Positions 18,599 to 28,529 of a stretch of 64,000 nt of DNA are shown here, piece after piece. The DNA comes from Marivirga aurantiaca. GTDB taxonomy: Bacteria > Bacteroidota > Bacteroidia > Cytophagales > Cyclobacteriaceae. Below the pieces are notes generated by a model. The model searched no databases and was not told the origin of the DNA. It was given only the letters and a program-made list of their open reading frames with translations. The position numbers were made by a program, and so were the translations under genes. The number at the start of each line of letters is the position of its first letter. Positions within the stretch are counted from its first letter, which is position 1. The DNA lies in contig NZ_JAEQBW010000010.1 of the NCBI RefSeq assembly GCF_016679925.1, positions 62,001-126,000 of the forward strand, written 5' to 3'.

Positions 18599-21500
18599 TT
18601 TCCTCAACTTCTTCTGTATTCTCCGGCTCATCAAGTTCCTCTTCTTTCGACCAAAGTTCACTAAGTTTATCAAACTCTTTAGTAAACTTAACTGATACCC
18701 CGGTTACTATTACTTGCCCATCCAAAAGCCCTTCAAATTCATTCCTACGGAAACCAGTTAACATATACCGACCATCTTCAGTGAGTAAATATTCCACTAA
18801 AACATTGCCCAATACATCTGTGGCGCTTTGTCTCTCTCTTTGCTCCCCTTCAAGGTCTACCTGGCTACCTACTTTTACCCTGAACCTGTCGTCAAAAAGT
18901 GACTTACTTAAACTAACATCCAATTGCGTTCTATCTTGTGCCGTTCCCGTTTCATAATCTTCATAGCTCTTTAAGTCCATTTCCAAATCAACTCCTTTTA
19001 TGTATCGGTCGCTTAGCTTATTGAGTTGGTTTGATAGTATCTGACTGGCACTATTTCGTGCTATCGCCTCGGAATCGGGGCCACTACTTTCGCTTCCGGC
19101 CGGGAAAAATTGATTTAACACCAATAATGAGAAAACCTGCTTGTTTAATCTTGTTTCATTTTCATTAATAGCCTGAATTTGTTGGTATACGGTTCCACCT
19201 ATTGCTCCTCTTGAATTTTGTGGCATGTCCAATCCAAATGAAATTTCCGGCTTGGAGATAGACCCATCCACAAATAACTGCACTATAAACGGTAGTTTCT
19301 GACGGTAGCGGTTTTGCACCTGCGTGGCCGATCCGGAAATCTGGTCTTCCATAAGGCTATTTGGAGCTGTTTCCACATTGTATTGAGCTGTAATATCCAG
19401 GGAAGCTCCCATAGGATCTCCCGTCCAGCTTATTTCGCTTCCACTTTTAATTTCAAATTTCCTTTTTACCAAGTCGTATAAACTAAGTTGATAAAAGCCA
19501 CTATTCACAAGATAGTTACCACTCAAGGTTAGTGTGCCGTTTTTCCTTAAGTTTAATAACAGGTCTGCTTCTCCTGAAACTGTTAAATAATCACCCCTTC
19601 TTTCATCTACAATAATGTTGAAAGCGGCATTCTTATCAGTTTTGATATTGGCTGTAATTTCCATACCGGAGAGCTGAGTACTTTGAACCTCCTCTTCATT
19701 TTTCACTGTATCAGCCGGTTCATAAGGACTTTTAAATTCTACAATACCTTCTCTTTCTACCATATCAACTTCTGAATCGGGAATAACATAGGAGAAATCA
19801 GTGTCCTCATTAAGGCTCACAGTGGCACTTATTTTCGCATTACTCACTCTACCTTTCCAGTCAGCATTTATATCTACAAAAGCTTTCCCATAAAATAGTT
19901 CATTATCCTCTTTGGTGGAATTCATTAATTGAAAGTTTTTAGCATTTACCTGCAGGTCTATTTCCGGATCAGTAAAATCATCCGTCAGTATGGTACCATT
20001 AAGCTGCATTTTCTGTCCCTGCCGATCTACTAATGTAAAGTTATTTAACGCTATTTTCTCCTTTTCCAGGGTAATGGTTTCATTTGGCAAGCCAAATGAA
20101 GTATTCAAATCGGTCAGTAATAGTGAGGCTTTCTGAAACTGTAACTTTCCAGAATAAGTAAAATCAGAAGGCGTTCCATTTATATCAAAATTTCCTGTTA
20201 ATGCCCCTTCTGCTTCCTTAATTAAGCCTTCAGTAAAAGTGGTTATAAAAGGCAAAGACAATTCGTTAATTTTAGATGCCATTTCAAATTGCAAAGTGTC
20301 GGAAGAGGTATCAAACCAACCTTTATTATCCATATTTAATGGACCATTGATGTTCAAATTCAATGCATAACGGCCGGCACTCTCTTCTTTCACATCAAGG
20401 TAAAGGTTGCCTGCATCCTCCTGTAATACTTTAATATCATTTAAATTCAAAGAGGCATAAAGGTTTAACGGTTGTGTAAAATCATCCATTTTTACCTCTC
20501 CTTTAAGAACTCCCTTTAGCGGACTTTCTTCGGCATTGATAATGGCGAAGAAATTCTGGATTTTGAAATTCTCAAAATTAAATAACATAGCGGTAGTCTC
20601 CCCACTTTCAGTGCTTAAGCTGAAAAGCTGTTGATTCCTTTCAAAAGCCAGGTTCCGGATCATAGGTGCTTCTTTATCAAAATACAATTGGTTGTTCTCA
20701 TCCAAATTCCAATCTCCCCCATTCAGTATCAGGTTTTGGGGAGAAATATTCCAGACGAGTGAATCATTATTGTTCCTTGCTTCGGCACTTACATGGAAAA
20801 GGCTATCTTCCTCTTCATCTTGCATATAAAAATTAAACACTGCTTGTTGCTCACTAACGGTAGCCCTCAATCGGGTAGGATATATATCCATAATGCCTGA
20901 TGTTATTCTATTGATAGTGGTAGTAGCTTCTAAATTTTCAGCATCAGAAACAATGTCCACCTGCAGGCTGTCAATTTTGATATCCTGAAAAGTTAGCATA
21001 GGCATATCCAAAAAGATTTCCAATGCCTCATCTTGTGCTGAGTATTCCCCAACAAGTAATAAAGGCTCAAAGTGAAGGTCAAAAGGAAGGAAATTTTCAA
21101 TATTATTACTCAGGGCTGCATCTAGTTTAAAATCCACATACAACCCTTGCGAAGTGGTATCCTCTTCAAATAATTGCATTGCCAGTAAGCTGCCAAGGCT
21201 AAAATCAATGTTGGACAATACTTCTAAAGATTGATTGATGTGTGTATTAAAAGCTATTTCTTCCCAATTTAAATTGATCATGCTTGAATCAGGAGAGTTA
21301 TATAAATTAAACTGAAGATCATTAAAAGGATAAGCTTCCTCCTCAGTTCCAAAGGAGAAATTATTGATTTTCAAATCTGCAAACTGCTCGTTTTCATTCA
21401 TTCTTAAGTTGGCAAAGGCATTCATTTGCAGATATGCCAATGAATCAGCTATTCCAAAAGCCAACAGATTCATTCTTTTTATTTTGGTTGCTACCCTAAT

Positions 21501-23561
21501 TGACTGATCCAGACTGTCAATATTTCCTGAAACATCCAGCATGAAATCCAGAACGCTATTAGTATACTCTGTATGTAAGGAGACCTCATTATCTATTAAT
21601 TCAGCATGTAACTCTATTGGTTTAAAATCATTTTGTAGGTAGGAAAGGTTATCTATTTTTAAATCGGCTTCCGCCTTAATGTTCGCTAATTCTATTCCCT
21701 GACCTTTTACAGTTAGCATTAAATCTACCGGTTTATAAGTGGCTGTATCCTGAAGCCATTTGTCCAGAGCCAGGTCCTCTCCATTTAATTTGAGATTGTA
21801 ATTTTTCGGTTCGTTCATATTGAAGTTCCCACTTAACCGGATTTTGGAAATATCATCTATCACAGTTCGTAAATCAGCTCTTGCTTTACCTTTGTCCCAT
21901 GAAGCCTGACCCGTCATCTGGAGTTTCTGAGGGTAATGAGAGGGGTAATCCGAAGGTAAAAAACCCTTGAAATCAGAGGTTCTGCCTTTCAAATTGATAT
22001 TATCCAGGAAAACCGATAGATTTTCCGTGGAAAGAATTTGTTCGGCACGACCATTTATGGCCAAAGAAAAGTGTTGCCCATAGAATAGTTTTATTTGACT
22101 CAAATTCATCTGCTCAGTTGAGCCTTCTATATTTCCATATAATTTGAAAGGGTGTTTGGCCAAATCCCTAAAGGAGGTATCAGTTCTTAATTCCGGGGCA
22201 AAATAGTAGGCGTCAGTAAGGTTGATTTGTGTACCTAAACCAATTTTTAAATCCACATCGCTTCCATAAAGGCTACCTTGCATCAAAGAGTCCAGCTCTT
22301 CATAATTAAGTACCAAATTAGTTTCAAAAACAGATTGGTTTGTTCGCAACACAAAATCAGATATAACGACTTGGTTTTGATCAAAAGCAATGCCTGTAGT
22401 GAGTTCTTTCAATTGAAATTGATTAGAATCTTTCACTGATAATCCTATACTATTCAAATCAAGAAGCTTCTGCTTATAATTTAACTCCTCCAGCTCCAGG
22501 CTTAAATCCTGAAATTCCATATGCGCTGCATTAAACCCTTGCCGGTTTTCCGGTTTTTGTCCCTGGTGAAAGCTTAAATCAGCAATATTAAAATCAAATT
22601 GGTTTATCTGGATGTTCCAATCAGGCCAGTCAAAGCTTTCGGAAGAATCAGAGGTGCTCGTGGTATCCTGTGTACCCGTACTTTCTGCCATTTGAAAATG
22701 AAAATATTCCTGCTCGTTTAAAAAGCTTTCTACAAAAACATGGTTTTTATTGAGATCAATACCGGATTCTTTAAGTGCCAATTCTTTCCAAAGGGCACTG
22801 ATTGACATGCTGTCAAATTTTGTCTCATAGTTGATGGCAATATCTTGCAACTGTAAGTCTTCAATGGTAATGTGGGGCAATAGTCCTGTGGTATCCTGGC
22901 TTTCTTCCGTCTCAGCAAATTCCTGCTTCTGGCTATAATTAAGGACTACATTTGAAAGGTTTAAATTGTCTACTGAAAATATGAGGCTGTCCAAATCAAA
23001 CTCATCCATGGCTATTTCCAGTTTGCCCAATTGCAAAGAAGTATTTAAACCTATAGTGTAATCCGAGTAGGTGAGTGCGATATCTTCTAAATCAACATCG
23101 CGGACTTTAAAAGTGGTATTTGATTCTTTTTGCTTTTCCTCCTTAGGAGGCTCCTCATTCTCTCCTGCAAATGCATCAATGATAAACTGGTAGTTAAATG
23201 TTGTATCCTGTGGACTGTTGTGCACATTTGCCCTTAAACCTTCCAGTTCAAGGTTCTTCAAAATATATTTCCCTAAAAGCATTGGGCGCCACGCCATATC
23301 TACTAATAAAGATTCTGAATAAATAAGAGTGTCCTGTTGTTGATCCTCCACATAAAGACCCTCAACAATGGCTTCTCCAAGAAAGGAAATATAAAGTTTG
23401 TCTATTTTTACCTCTGTGTTGGTTTTCTCACTTACAAAATCTGTAGCATAATCTGTAATCTTCTGTTGTACGACAGGCAATCGTAACAACAATAGGATGA
23501 CAATCAGTAACAAAAGCAGAATACTGAAAGTATATAAGACTATCTTTCCAAATTTTTTCAA
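18591..23561 (-). CDS. tamB: TamB, inner-membrane-anchored translocation and assembly protein
   Basis: 1656-aa AsmA/TamB-family protein, a long periplasmic beta-taco bridge to the outer-membrane partner TamL. One N-terminal membrane segment (IVLYTFSILLLLLIVILLLL), many repeated amphipathic strands with conserved DFNIADLSF-like and LKLNGEDLALDKW-like pieces, and a C-terminal TamB (DUF490) domain (about residues 1250-1640) with SGSATQVQNRYRQKLPFIV and LSKSLFDDRFRVKVGS. The start codon appears to be TTG at 23561, because the following MKKFGK begins directly before the membrane segment and no ATG fits. Overlaps tamL by 8 bp (ATGAATAA), so the two are co-translated. Confidence 0.93.
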   Translation of the reverse strand: MKKFGKIVLYTFSILLLLLIVILLLLRLPVVQQKITDYATDFVSEKTNTEVKIDKLYISFLGEAIVEGLYVEDQQQDTLIYSESLLVDMAWRPMLLGKYILKNLELEGLRANVHNSPQDTTFNYQFIIDAFAGENEEPPKEEKQKESNTTFKVRDVDLEDIALTYSDYTIGLNTSLQLGKLEIAMDEFDLDSLIFSVDNLNLSNVVLNYSQKQEFAETEESQDTTGLLPHITIEDLQLQDIAINYETKFDSMSISALWKELALKESGIDLNKNHVFVESFLNEQEYFHFQMAESTGTQDTTSTSDSSESFDWPDWNIQINQFDFNIADLSFHQGQKPENRQGFNAAHMEFQDLSLELEELNYKQKLLDLNSIGLSVKDSNQFQLKELTTGIAFDQNQVVISDFVLRTNQSVFETNLVLNYEELDSLMQGSLYGSDVDLKIGLGTQINLTDAYYFAPELRTDTSFRDLAKHPFKLYGNIEGSTEQMNLSQIKLFYGQHFSLAINGRAEQILSTENLSVFLDNINLKGRTSDFKGFLPSDYPSHYPQKLQMTGQASWDKGKARADLRTVIDDISKIRLSGNFNMNEPKNYNLKLNGEDLALDKWLQDTATYKPVDLMLTVKGQGIELANIKAEADLKIDNLSYLQNDFKPIELHAELIDNEVSLHTEYTNSVLDFMLDVSGNIDSLDQSIRVATKIKRMNLLAFGIADSLAYLQMNAFANLRMNENEQFADLKINNFSFGTEEEAYPFNDLQFNLYNSPDSSMINLNWEEIAFNTHINQSLEVLSNIDFSLGSLLAMQLFEEDTTSQGLYVDFKLDAALSNNIENFLPFDLHFEPLLLVGEYSAQDEALEIFLDMPMLTFQDIKIDSLQVDIVSDAENLEATTTINRITSGIMDIYPTRLRATVSEQQAVFNFYMQDEEEDSLFHVSAEARNNNDSLVWNISPQNLILNGGDWNLDENNQLYFDKEAPMIRNLAFERNQQLFSLSTESGETTAMLFNFENFKIQNFFAIINAEESPLKGVLKGEVKMDDFTQPLNLYASLNLNDIKVLQEDAGNLYLDVKEESAGRYALNLNINGPLNMDNKGWFDTSSDTLQFEMASKINELSLPFITTFTEGLIKEAEGALTGNFDINGTPSDFTYSGKLQFQKASLLLTDLNTSFGLPNETITLEKEKIALNNFTLVDRQGQKMQLNGTILTDDFTDPEIDLQVNAKNFQLMNSTKEDNELFYGKAFVDINADWKGRVSNAKISATVSLNEDTDFSYVIPDSEVDMVEREGIVEFKSPYEPADTVKNEEEVQSTQLSGMEITANIKTDKNAAFNIIVDERRGDYLTVSGEADLLLNLRKNGTLTLSGNYLVNSGFYQLSLYDLVKRKFEIKSGSEISWTGDPMGASLDITAQYNVETAPNSLMEDQISGSATQVQNRYRQKLPFIVQLFVDGSISKPEISFGLDMPQNSRGAIGGTVYQQIQAINENETRLNKQVFSLLVLNQFFPAGSESSGPDSEAIARNSASQILSNQLNKLSDRYIKGVDLEMDLKSYEDYETGTAQDRTQLDVSLSKSLFDDRFRVKVGSQVDLEGEQRERQSATDVLGNVLVEYLLTEDGRYMLTGFRRNEFEGLLDGQVIVTGVSVKFTKEFDKLSELWSKEEELDEPENTEEVEENE

Positions 23562-23680
23562 ATTAGCAAATAGAGGTTTTAAGGAAATATAAATTAAAAG
23601 AAAAATTAACTGGAATTACCTAAGTTATAAGGCAATGAGTTTGTTTAATAAACGGAAAAGAAAAAAAAAGATTGGCTATT

Positions 23681-24223
23681 TTATTTCTTAATATCTAAAT
23701 CTTCATAAAATTCCTGCTCTTTATAAGGGTGCTTAATATTAAATATTGATATCAGAATATTTTCAAAAATAGGACCCAGCCAAATTAACAGAAGCCCGGA
23801 AATCCCTAAAATAATAGATTCATTTTTCAAGGTTTGCATATTCTCCAACCAAAACAAGCTATGGAGTATAGAAGTGACAATCCGAAGGATCAATGTCCAG
23901 TTTTTACGCCAGGTAATGATTATTAAAGTATTTTGAAGAACTATAAGCACACCAAATACCAGGACATAATCATTCACAAACCAATCCAAAAATAGGTTTT
24001 CGAACACCGTTCTTTCAGTAGACAACCCGAAAATGGATTCTGAGAGCCACAAAAATCTATAGACGCAATAAAACAGTAATATCTGAATCAGACTGATTAG
24101 AAAACCAACAAAAACCCTCTTTTTTAACATGTGCTTCCAATTTGGCTTAAAAGATACAAAAAGGAAAGAAAGCAGCCATTTTTTTTTTAATTCTAAAGTT
24201 GGTGCAATCCAAAAATTCATCAA
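23681..24223 (-). CDS. Predicted integral membrane protein, four membrane segments
   Basis: Not recognised. Up to 180 aa with four hydrophobic segments: FVGFLISLIQILLFYCVYRF, YVLVFGVLIVLQNTLIII, TLILRIVTSILHSLFWLENM and IILGISGLLLIWLGPIFENI. A basic N-terminus precedes the first segment. Start uncertain: the longest frame opens at 24223, but Met at 24130 (MLKKRVFVG) sits just before the first membrane segment and looks more natural. It lies 119 bp upstream of tamB on the same strand and could be expressed with it. The extreme AT-richness and low complexity around it limit confidence. Confidence 0.6.
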   Translation of the reverse strand: MMNFWIAPTLELKKKWLLSFLFVSFKPNWKHMLKKRVFVGFLISLIQILLFYCVYRFLWLSESIFGLSTERTVFENLFLDWFVNDYVLVFGVLIVLQNTLIIITWRKNWTLILRIVTSILHSLFWLENMQTLKNESIILGISGLLLIWLGPIFENILISIFNIKHPYKEQEFYEDLDIKK

Positions 24224-24401
24224 ATATCACATCCATATATTTCTAAAAAAAACCGTTATATGAAATTAGCCTCTTGTGAATAAGACCATTAGTTACATCA
24301 TTTATTGCTTACTTCCGTATCTAAAATAACGGAAAACAAATCCCCCAGGGGTATGAAAACCCATGTATAACTCTTAAATTGGGATACCAACTTTAATAAT
24401 T

Positions 24402-26576
24402 ATGGCAAAAACTATCATTGTATCCAATAGATTACCGATTAGAATAGAAAAAGAAGAGGAAGAACTAATTTATAAAACCAGTGAAGGCGGCCTGGCTACC
24501 GGCCTCGGTTCCATTTATAAAGAAAATGATAATATCTGGATTGGCTGGCCAGGTATTTCCCTGGAAAAGGAAGAGGAACAAGAGGTAGAGGAAGAACTCA
24601 TCAATAGGAATATGCGCCCCGTATTTCTTTCAGAAAGTGAAGTACAGGAGTTCTATTTAGGGTTTAGCAACCAAACCTTATGGCCTGCTTTCCATTATTT
24701 CATTCATCATATGCGCTTTAAAGAGAAAGAATGGATAGCCTATATGCAAGCCAATCAGAAATTTGCAGATGCTATTTCTAAATGGCTTGAGCCTGATGAT
24801 ACTATTTGGGTACATGATTACCAATTAATGCTTGTTCCGGAATTGCTCAGAAACAAATTCCCTAATGTGACTATAGGATTCTTTCAACACATTCCTTTCC
24901 CTTCATATGAAGTTTTTAGAATGATCCCCTGGAGGAAAAAACTTTTAAATGGTCTTTTAGGAGCAGACTTTATAGGTTTTCATACTTATGATGATATGCG
25001 GCACTTTTTAAGTAGCTGCCATAGGCTGGCCGGCTATAGCTATAACAGAAATCAGATTCTTGTGAAAAACCGTCTGGTAGAAGTGGACTCCTTACCTATG
25101 GGGATTGATTATGACAAATATGCTGAATCGGCAGGAAGTCAACTTGCCAAAGCCAAGGAAATTAGTTACCGTGATTCCCTTGGTCCACAGGATTTAATTC
25201 TCTCCATGGACAGACTGGATTATTCCAAAGGAATTCCCGGCAGGTTAAGGGCTTTTGAAAAATTCCTGGGAGAATACCCTGAATATCAGGGAAGGGTCTC
25301 CATGTTTTTGATAGTGGTTCCTTCTCGCGATAAAGTACCTAGCTATAAAGAGCTTAAGGAAGAAGTAGAATTTCTGGTGGGCCACATCAATGGAAAGTAT
25401 GGCACCATTAATTATGTACCTATTCATTTTTATTACAGGAGTTTCCCTCTTGATGATTTATCGGCTTTTTACAGAATGTGCAAAATCGCTATGATTACTC
25501 CCAACAGAGACGGGATGAACCTTGTCTCCAAAGAATACATTGCCTCTCGTGAAAATGTGGATGGCGTGCTCATATTGAGTGAGATGGCAGGTGCCTCCAA
25601 AGAGCTTTCTGATGCCTTGCTGGTAAACCCTAATGACGAAGCACAGATGGTGCTTTCCATAAAGACTGCATTGGAAATGCCTCTGTCGGAGCAGAAAAGG
25701 AGAATGAGCAGTATGCAAAAAACAGTACAAAAATACACCATTTTTCAATGGGTAGATTTGTTTATCAACAACCTCAAAGACCTGAAAAAACGACAATTAG
25801 CTATGGCCACTAAGAAGTTGAATAGTGGTTTGAAAGAAAAATTAGTTGAAGAATTTAAAAAGGCAAAAGAACCAATCATCTTTTTAGATTATGATGGCAC
25901 ATTGGTTCCATTCCATGAAGACCCGAATGATTGCGCACCAGATGAAGAGTTGACAGGGATTCTGAAGAAGCTTTCCAAAATAGCCCAATTGGTTATTATT
26001 AGTGGAAGAAAAGCAGGTAACCTTGATCTGTGGCTTTCCGATCTGGACATTGATTTGATTGCTGAACATGGTATAAAAGTAAAAAGAGCGGGTAAAGATT
26101 GGGAGGAAAATGAGAATCTGATTTCCAATGAATGGAAAACAGAAGCCAGAAGCATTATGGAGTTCTATATTCAGAGAACACCTGGGGCATTTTTAGAAGA
26201 GAAAGATCATACGTTGGTTTGGCACTACAGAAAAGTAGAAAAAGGTTTGGGAGATTTACGTTCAAGGGAATTGTCAAGTCATTTAAAGCATTTTATGACC
26301 AATAAAGACCTTAATGTGATAGATGGTGACCATGTAGTAGAAGTAAAGCCTTCTGCAATTAATAAAGGAAAGGCCTCACTCGAAAGAATTAAAGGACAGA
26401 ATTATGACTACATCATGGTTTTTGGAGACGATCGTACGGATGAGGATACTTTTGAAGCCTTAACTGATAAAGCTCATACTATAAAAGTAGGAAGTGGATT
26501 TTCTTTTGCCAAGTTTGCCGTAGAAAACCATGAAGAAGTAAGAAGTTTACTACAGGATATGATTGATGCGAAATAG
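24402..26576 (+). CDS. Fused trehalose-6-phosphate synthase / trehalose-6-phosphatase
   Basis: 724-aa bifunctional enzyme that makes trehalose from a nucleotide sugar and glucose-6-phosphate. Residues about 1-465 are an OtsA-type GT20 glycosyltransferase: IVSNRLP, GWPG, WPAFHYF, VHDYQLMLVP, GFFQHIPFPS, MDRLDYSKGIPGRLRAF and NRDGMNLVSKEYI. Residues about 490-724 are an OtsB-type HAD phosphatase with the nucleophile motif FLDYDGTLVP, IISGRK, and GDDRTDEDTF. Both active sites appear complete. The fused order otsA-otsB is common in Bacteroidota. Trehalose is a compatible solute, so a role in osmotic or desiccation stress is likely. Monocistronic, convergent with asnB. Confidence 0.95.
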   Translation: MAKTIIVSNRLPIRIEKEEEELIYKTSEGGLATGLGSIYKENDNIWIGWPGISLEKEEEQEVEEELINRNMRPVFLSESEVQEFYLGFSNQTLWPAFHYFIHHMRFKEKEWIAYMQANQKFADAISKWLEPDDTIWVHDYQLMLVPELLRNKFPNVTIGFFQHIPFPSYEVFRMIPWRKKLLNGLLGADFIGFHTYDDMRHFLSSCHRLAGYSYNRNQILVKNRLVEVDSLPMGIDYDKYAESAGSQLAKAKEISYRDSLGPQDLILSMDRLDYSKGIPGRLRAFEKFLGEYPEYQGRVSMFLIVVPSRDKVPSYKELKEEVEFLVGHINGKYGTINYVPIHFYYRSFPLDDLSAFYRMCKIAMITPNRDGMNLVSKEYIASRENVDGVLILSEMAGASKELSDALLVNPNDEAQMVLSIKTALEMPLSEQKRRMSSMQKTVQKYTIFQWVDLFINNLKDLKKRQLAMATKKLNSGLKEKLVEEFKKAKEPIIFLDYDGTLVPFHEDPNDCAPDEELTGILKKLSKIAQLVIISGRKAGNLDLWLSDLDIDLIAEHGIKVKRAGKDWEENENLISNEWKTEARSIMEFYIQRTPGAFLEEKDHTLVWHYRKVEKGLGDLRSRELSSHLKHFMTNKDLNVIDGDHVVEVKPSAINKGKASLERIKGQNYDYIMVFGDDRTDEDTFEALTDKAHTIKVGSGFSFAKFAVENHEEVRSLLQDMIDAK

Positions 26577-26595
26577 TAGTTAGCAATTGGGGCTT

Positions 26596-28491
26596 TTATT
26601 TCATAAATACATTCCACCATTCCTGGAAACAAATAAGTGCCCAAACATGCGCATGGCTGTCACCCGGATCGGATGAAAAAAGCTTTCTCTTAAGTTTTTC
26701 AACACCTTCCACATCAAAAATGGCTTGGGACTCAATAAAGTCCTGGCTGAGCCATTTATTATTGATATCTCCTTTTAACTGGTTTTGCAACCAACTTAAA
26801 AGCGGTACTTCAAATCCATGCTTGGGCCTATTGTAAATTTTGGCTGGTAATTTATCACGGAATGTATCTTGTAATATTCTCTTTTTCATACTGCCATTCA
26901 CCTTAAATCCTTCAGGAAGGCTATTGGCAAAAGCCACCAGTTCATGATCCAGAAAAGGCACACGTACTTCCAAAGCATGCGCCATGCTCATCAAGTCCAC
27001 TTTTTGAAGCATATCTCCTTGTAGCACCAATTGCTGATCCAATTGTAAGGCCTGATTAATTGAGGGTTGGGTGATATGGTTAAGTGTGCCAGACTTCCAT
27101 AAGTCAAAAGCTTCAAAATCTATCTCCTCCAACATATCATCAGATAAAATATCCGTTACTCCTCTGCCTGACTGTAAGCTTGCCAGTAACCAGACTTGTT
27201 CTGAAACATCTAATTTTGAGGCCTCCGCAAATTTACTTAATTGCCTGGCTTTATTAGCTAATGGATTATTTCGGGACTTAGGCAATAAATTCCATAGAAA
27301 GCCTAAAGACCCTGCCAATTTTTCTTTTAAGCCGGGATGCCATAAACGGTATAAAGCAGCATGTTTATTGTATCCGCCAAATAGTTCATCTGCTCCATCA
27401 CCTGACAATGCAACTGTCACCTTTTCTTTTGTCAGCTGACTAAGGGCATAAACAGGCAGGGCAGAACTGTCAGCAAAAGGCTCTGAAAATTGCCTGAGCA
27501 TTTTAGGTAAATAAGTGTATAAATCATCCAGACTAAGTTGAAAAACCTGATGCTCTGAGCCTATATGTTTGGCTACAGCATTGGCATATTCTGTTTCGTC
27601 AAAGTAAGAATGACCTTTATAGCCTATGGAGAAAGTATGAAGATGGTTGGTTTTTTCTGCAACCAGTGCCGATATAATGGAAGAATCCACTCCTCCACTT
27701 AAAAATGTACCTAAGGGGACATCAGCCACCAATCTGCGTTCTACAGACTGATTCATCAGTAACCTCAGCTTTTCCTGAGCTTCATTATAAGTGCCGCTAA
27801 ATTGTTGCCCAAAAGTATCTTTCAGCTGGTACCAATTGTTAATCTCTACCGATTTCTTTTTTACTACAGCATATTGGCCAGGCATTAACTTTTTAACACC
27901 TTTCACCATGCTCATGGGAGCAGGCAAGTAGTTTAATTGTAAATAGGTAAACAAGGCATTGGCATCTACTTTTTTTTCAATCCCAAATTTCATTATTGCT
28001 TTTAACTCGCTACCGAAAATGAAACGATCTTCATCCTTAAAATAATAAAGAGGTTTAATACCATAGCGATCCCTTGCCAGGAGGATTTCCTGTTTTTGCA
28101 CATCATAAAAGGCAAAAGCAAAAAATCCATTGAGTTGAGGGAGTGCATCTGCCCCATGATGAATAAGCATCTGTAGCAATACTTCAGTATCACTTTCAGT
28201 TTGGAAAGTTACTCCCCGGGAAGTGAGATCTTGCCTGAGTTGCTTGTAATTGTATATTTCCCCATTAAAAACAATTTGATACCTGCCATCATGAGCGGAC
28301 ATAGGTTGGTTTCCTGCAGAGGAAAGATCTATAACGGATAGGCGTCTGTGTCCCAACCCCACAAATTCATCTACATAAATATTTTGATGATCAGGTCCAC
28401 GATGGCTTAACTCTTCAGTAGCCAAAGATAAATTGGGGAGATTAAACCTTCCGATCTCATTAAAAGCAAATATTCCTGTTATGCCGCACAT
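26596..28491 (-). CDS. asnB: Asparagine synthase (glutamine-hydrolysing)
   Basis: 631-aa class II glutamine amidotransferase/asparagine synthetase. Cys2 of MCGITGIF is the glutaminase nucleophile, with HRRLSVIDLS and NGEIYNY in the N-terminal Ntn domain. The synthetase domain has the PP-loop SGGVDSS near residue 266 and ALSGDGADELFGGY. The length (about 630 aa) fits the subgroup often found with polysaccharide or capsule genes, as well as true asparagine synthetases, so the amide acceptor is uncertain. It starts 38 bp after the TolC-family gene on the same strand and may be the last gene of the TetR-ABC-HlyD-TolC operon. Confidence 0.92.
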   Translation of the reverse strand: MCGITGIFAFNEIGRFNLPNLSLATEELSHRGPDHQNIYVDEFVGLGHRRLSVIDLSSAGNQPMSAHDGRYQIVFNGEIYNYKQLRQDLTSRGVTFQTESDTEVLLQMLIHHGADALPQLNGFFAFAFYDVQKQEILLARDRYGIKPLYYFKDEDRFIFGSELKAIMKFGIEKKVDANALFTYLQLNYLPAPMSMVKGVKKLMPGQYAVVKKKSVEINNWYQLKDTFGQQFSGTYNEAQEKLRLLMNQSVERRLVADVPLGTFLSGGVDSSIISALVAEKTNHLHTFSIGYKGHSYFDETEYANAVAKHIGSEHQVFQLSLDDLYTYLPKMLRQFSEPFADSSALPVYALSQLTKEKVTVALSGDGADELFGGYNKHAALYRLWHPGLKEKLAGSLGFLWNLLPKSRNNPLANKARQLSKFAEASKLDVSEQVWLLASLQSGRGVTDILSDDMLEEIDFEAFDLWKSGTLNHITQPSINQALQLDQQLVLQGDMLQKVDLMSMAHALEVRVPFLDHELVAFANSLPEGFKVNGSMKKRILQDTFRDKLPAKIYNRPKHGFEVPLLSWLQNQLKGDINNKWLSQDFIESQAIFDVEGVEKLKRKLFSSDPGDSHAHVWALICFQEWWNVFMK

Positions 28492-28529
28492 GCCGCGAAG
28501 ATAATGAAATTCTGCTGAGATAGTTATAA

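Noticed and set aside
18599-18673. Longer N-terminus of TamL
   Set aside because: It would destroy the lipoprotein signal and overlap tamB much further than needed.
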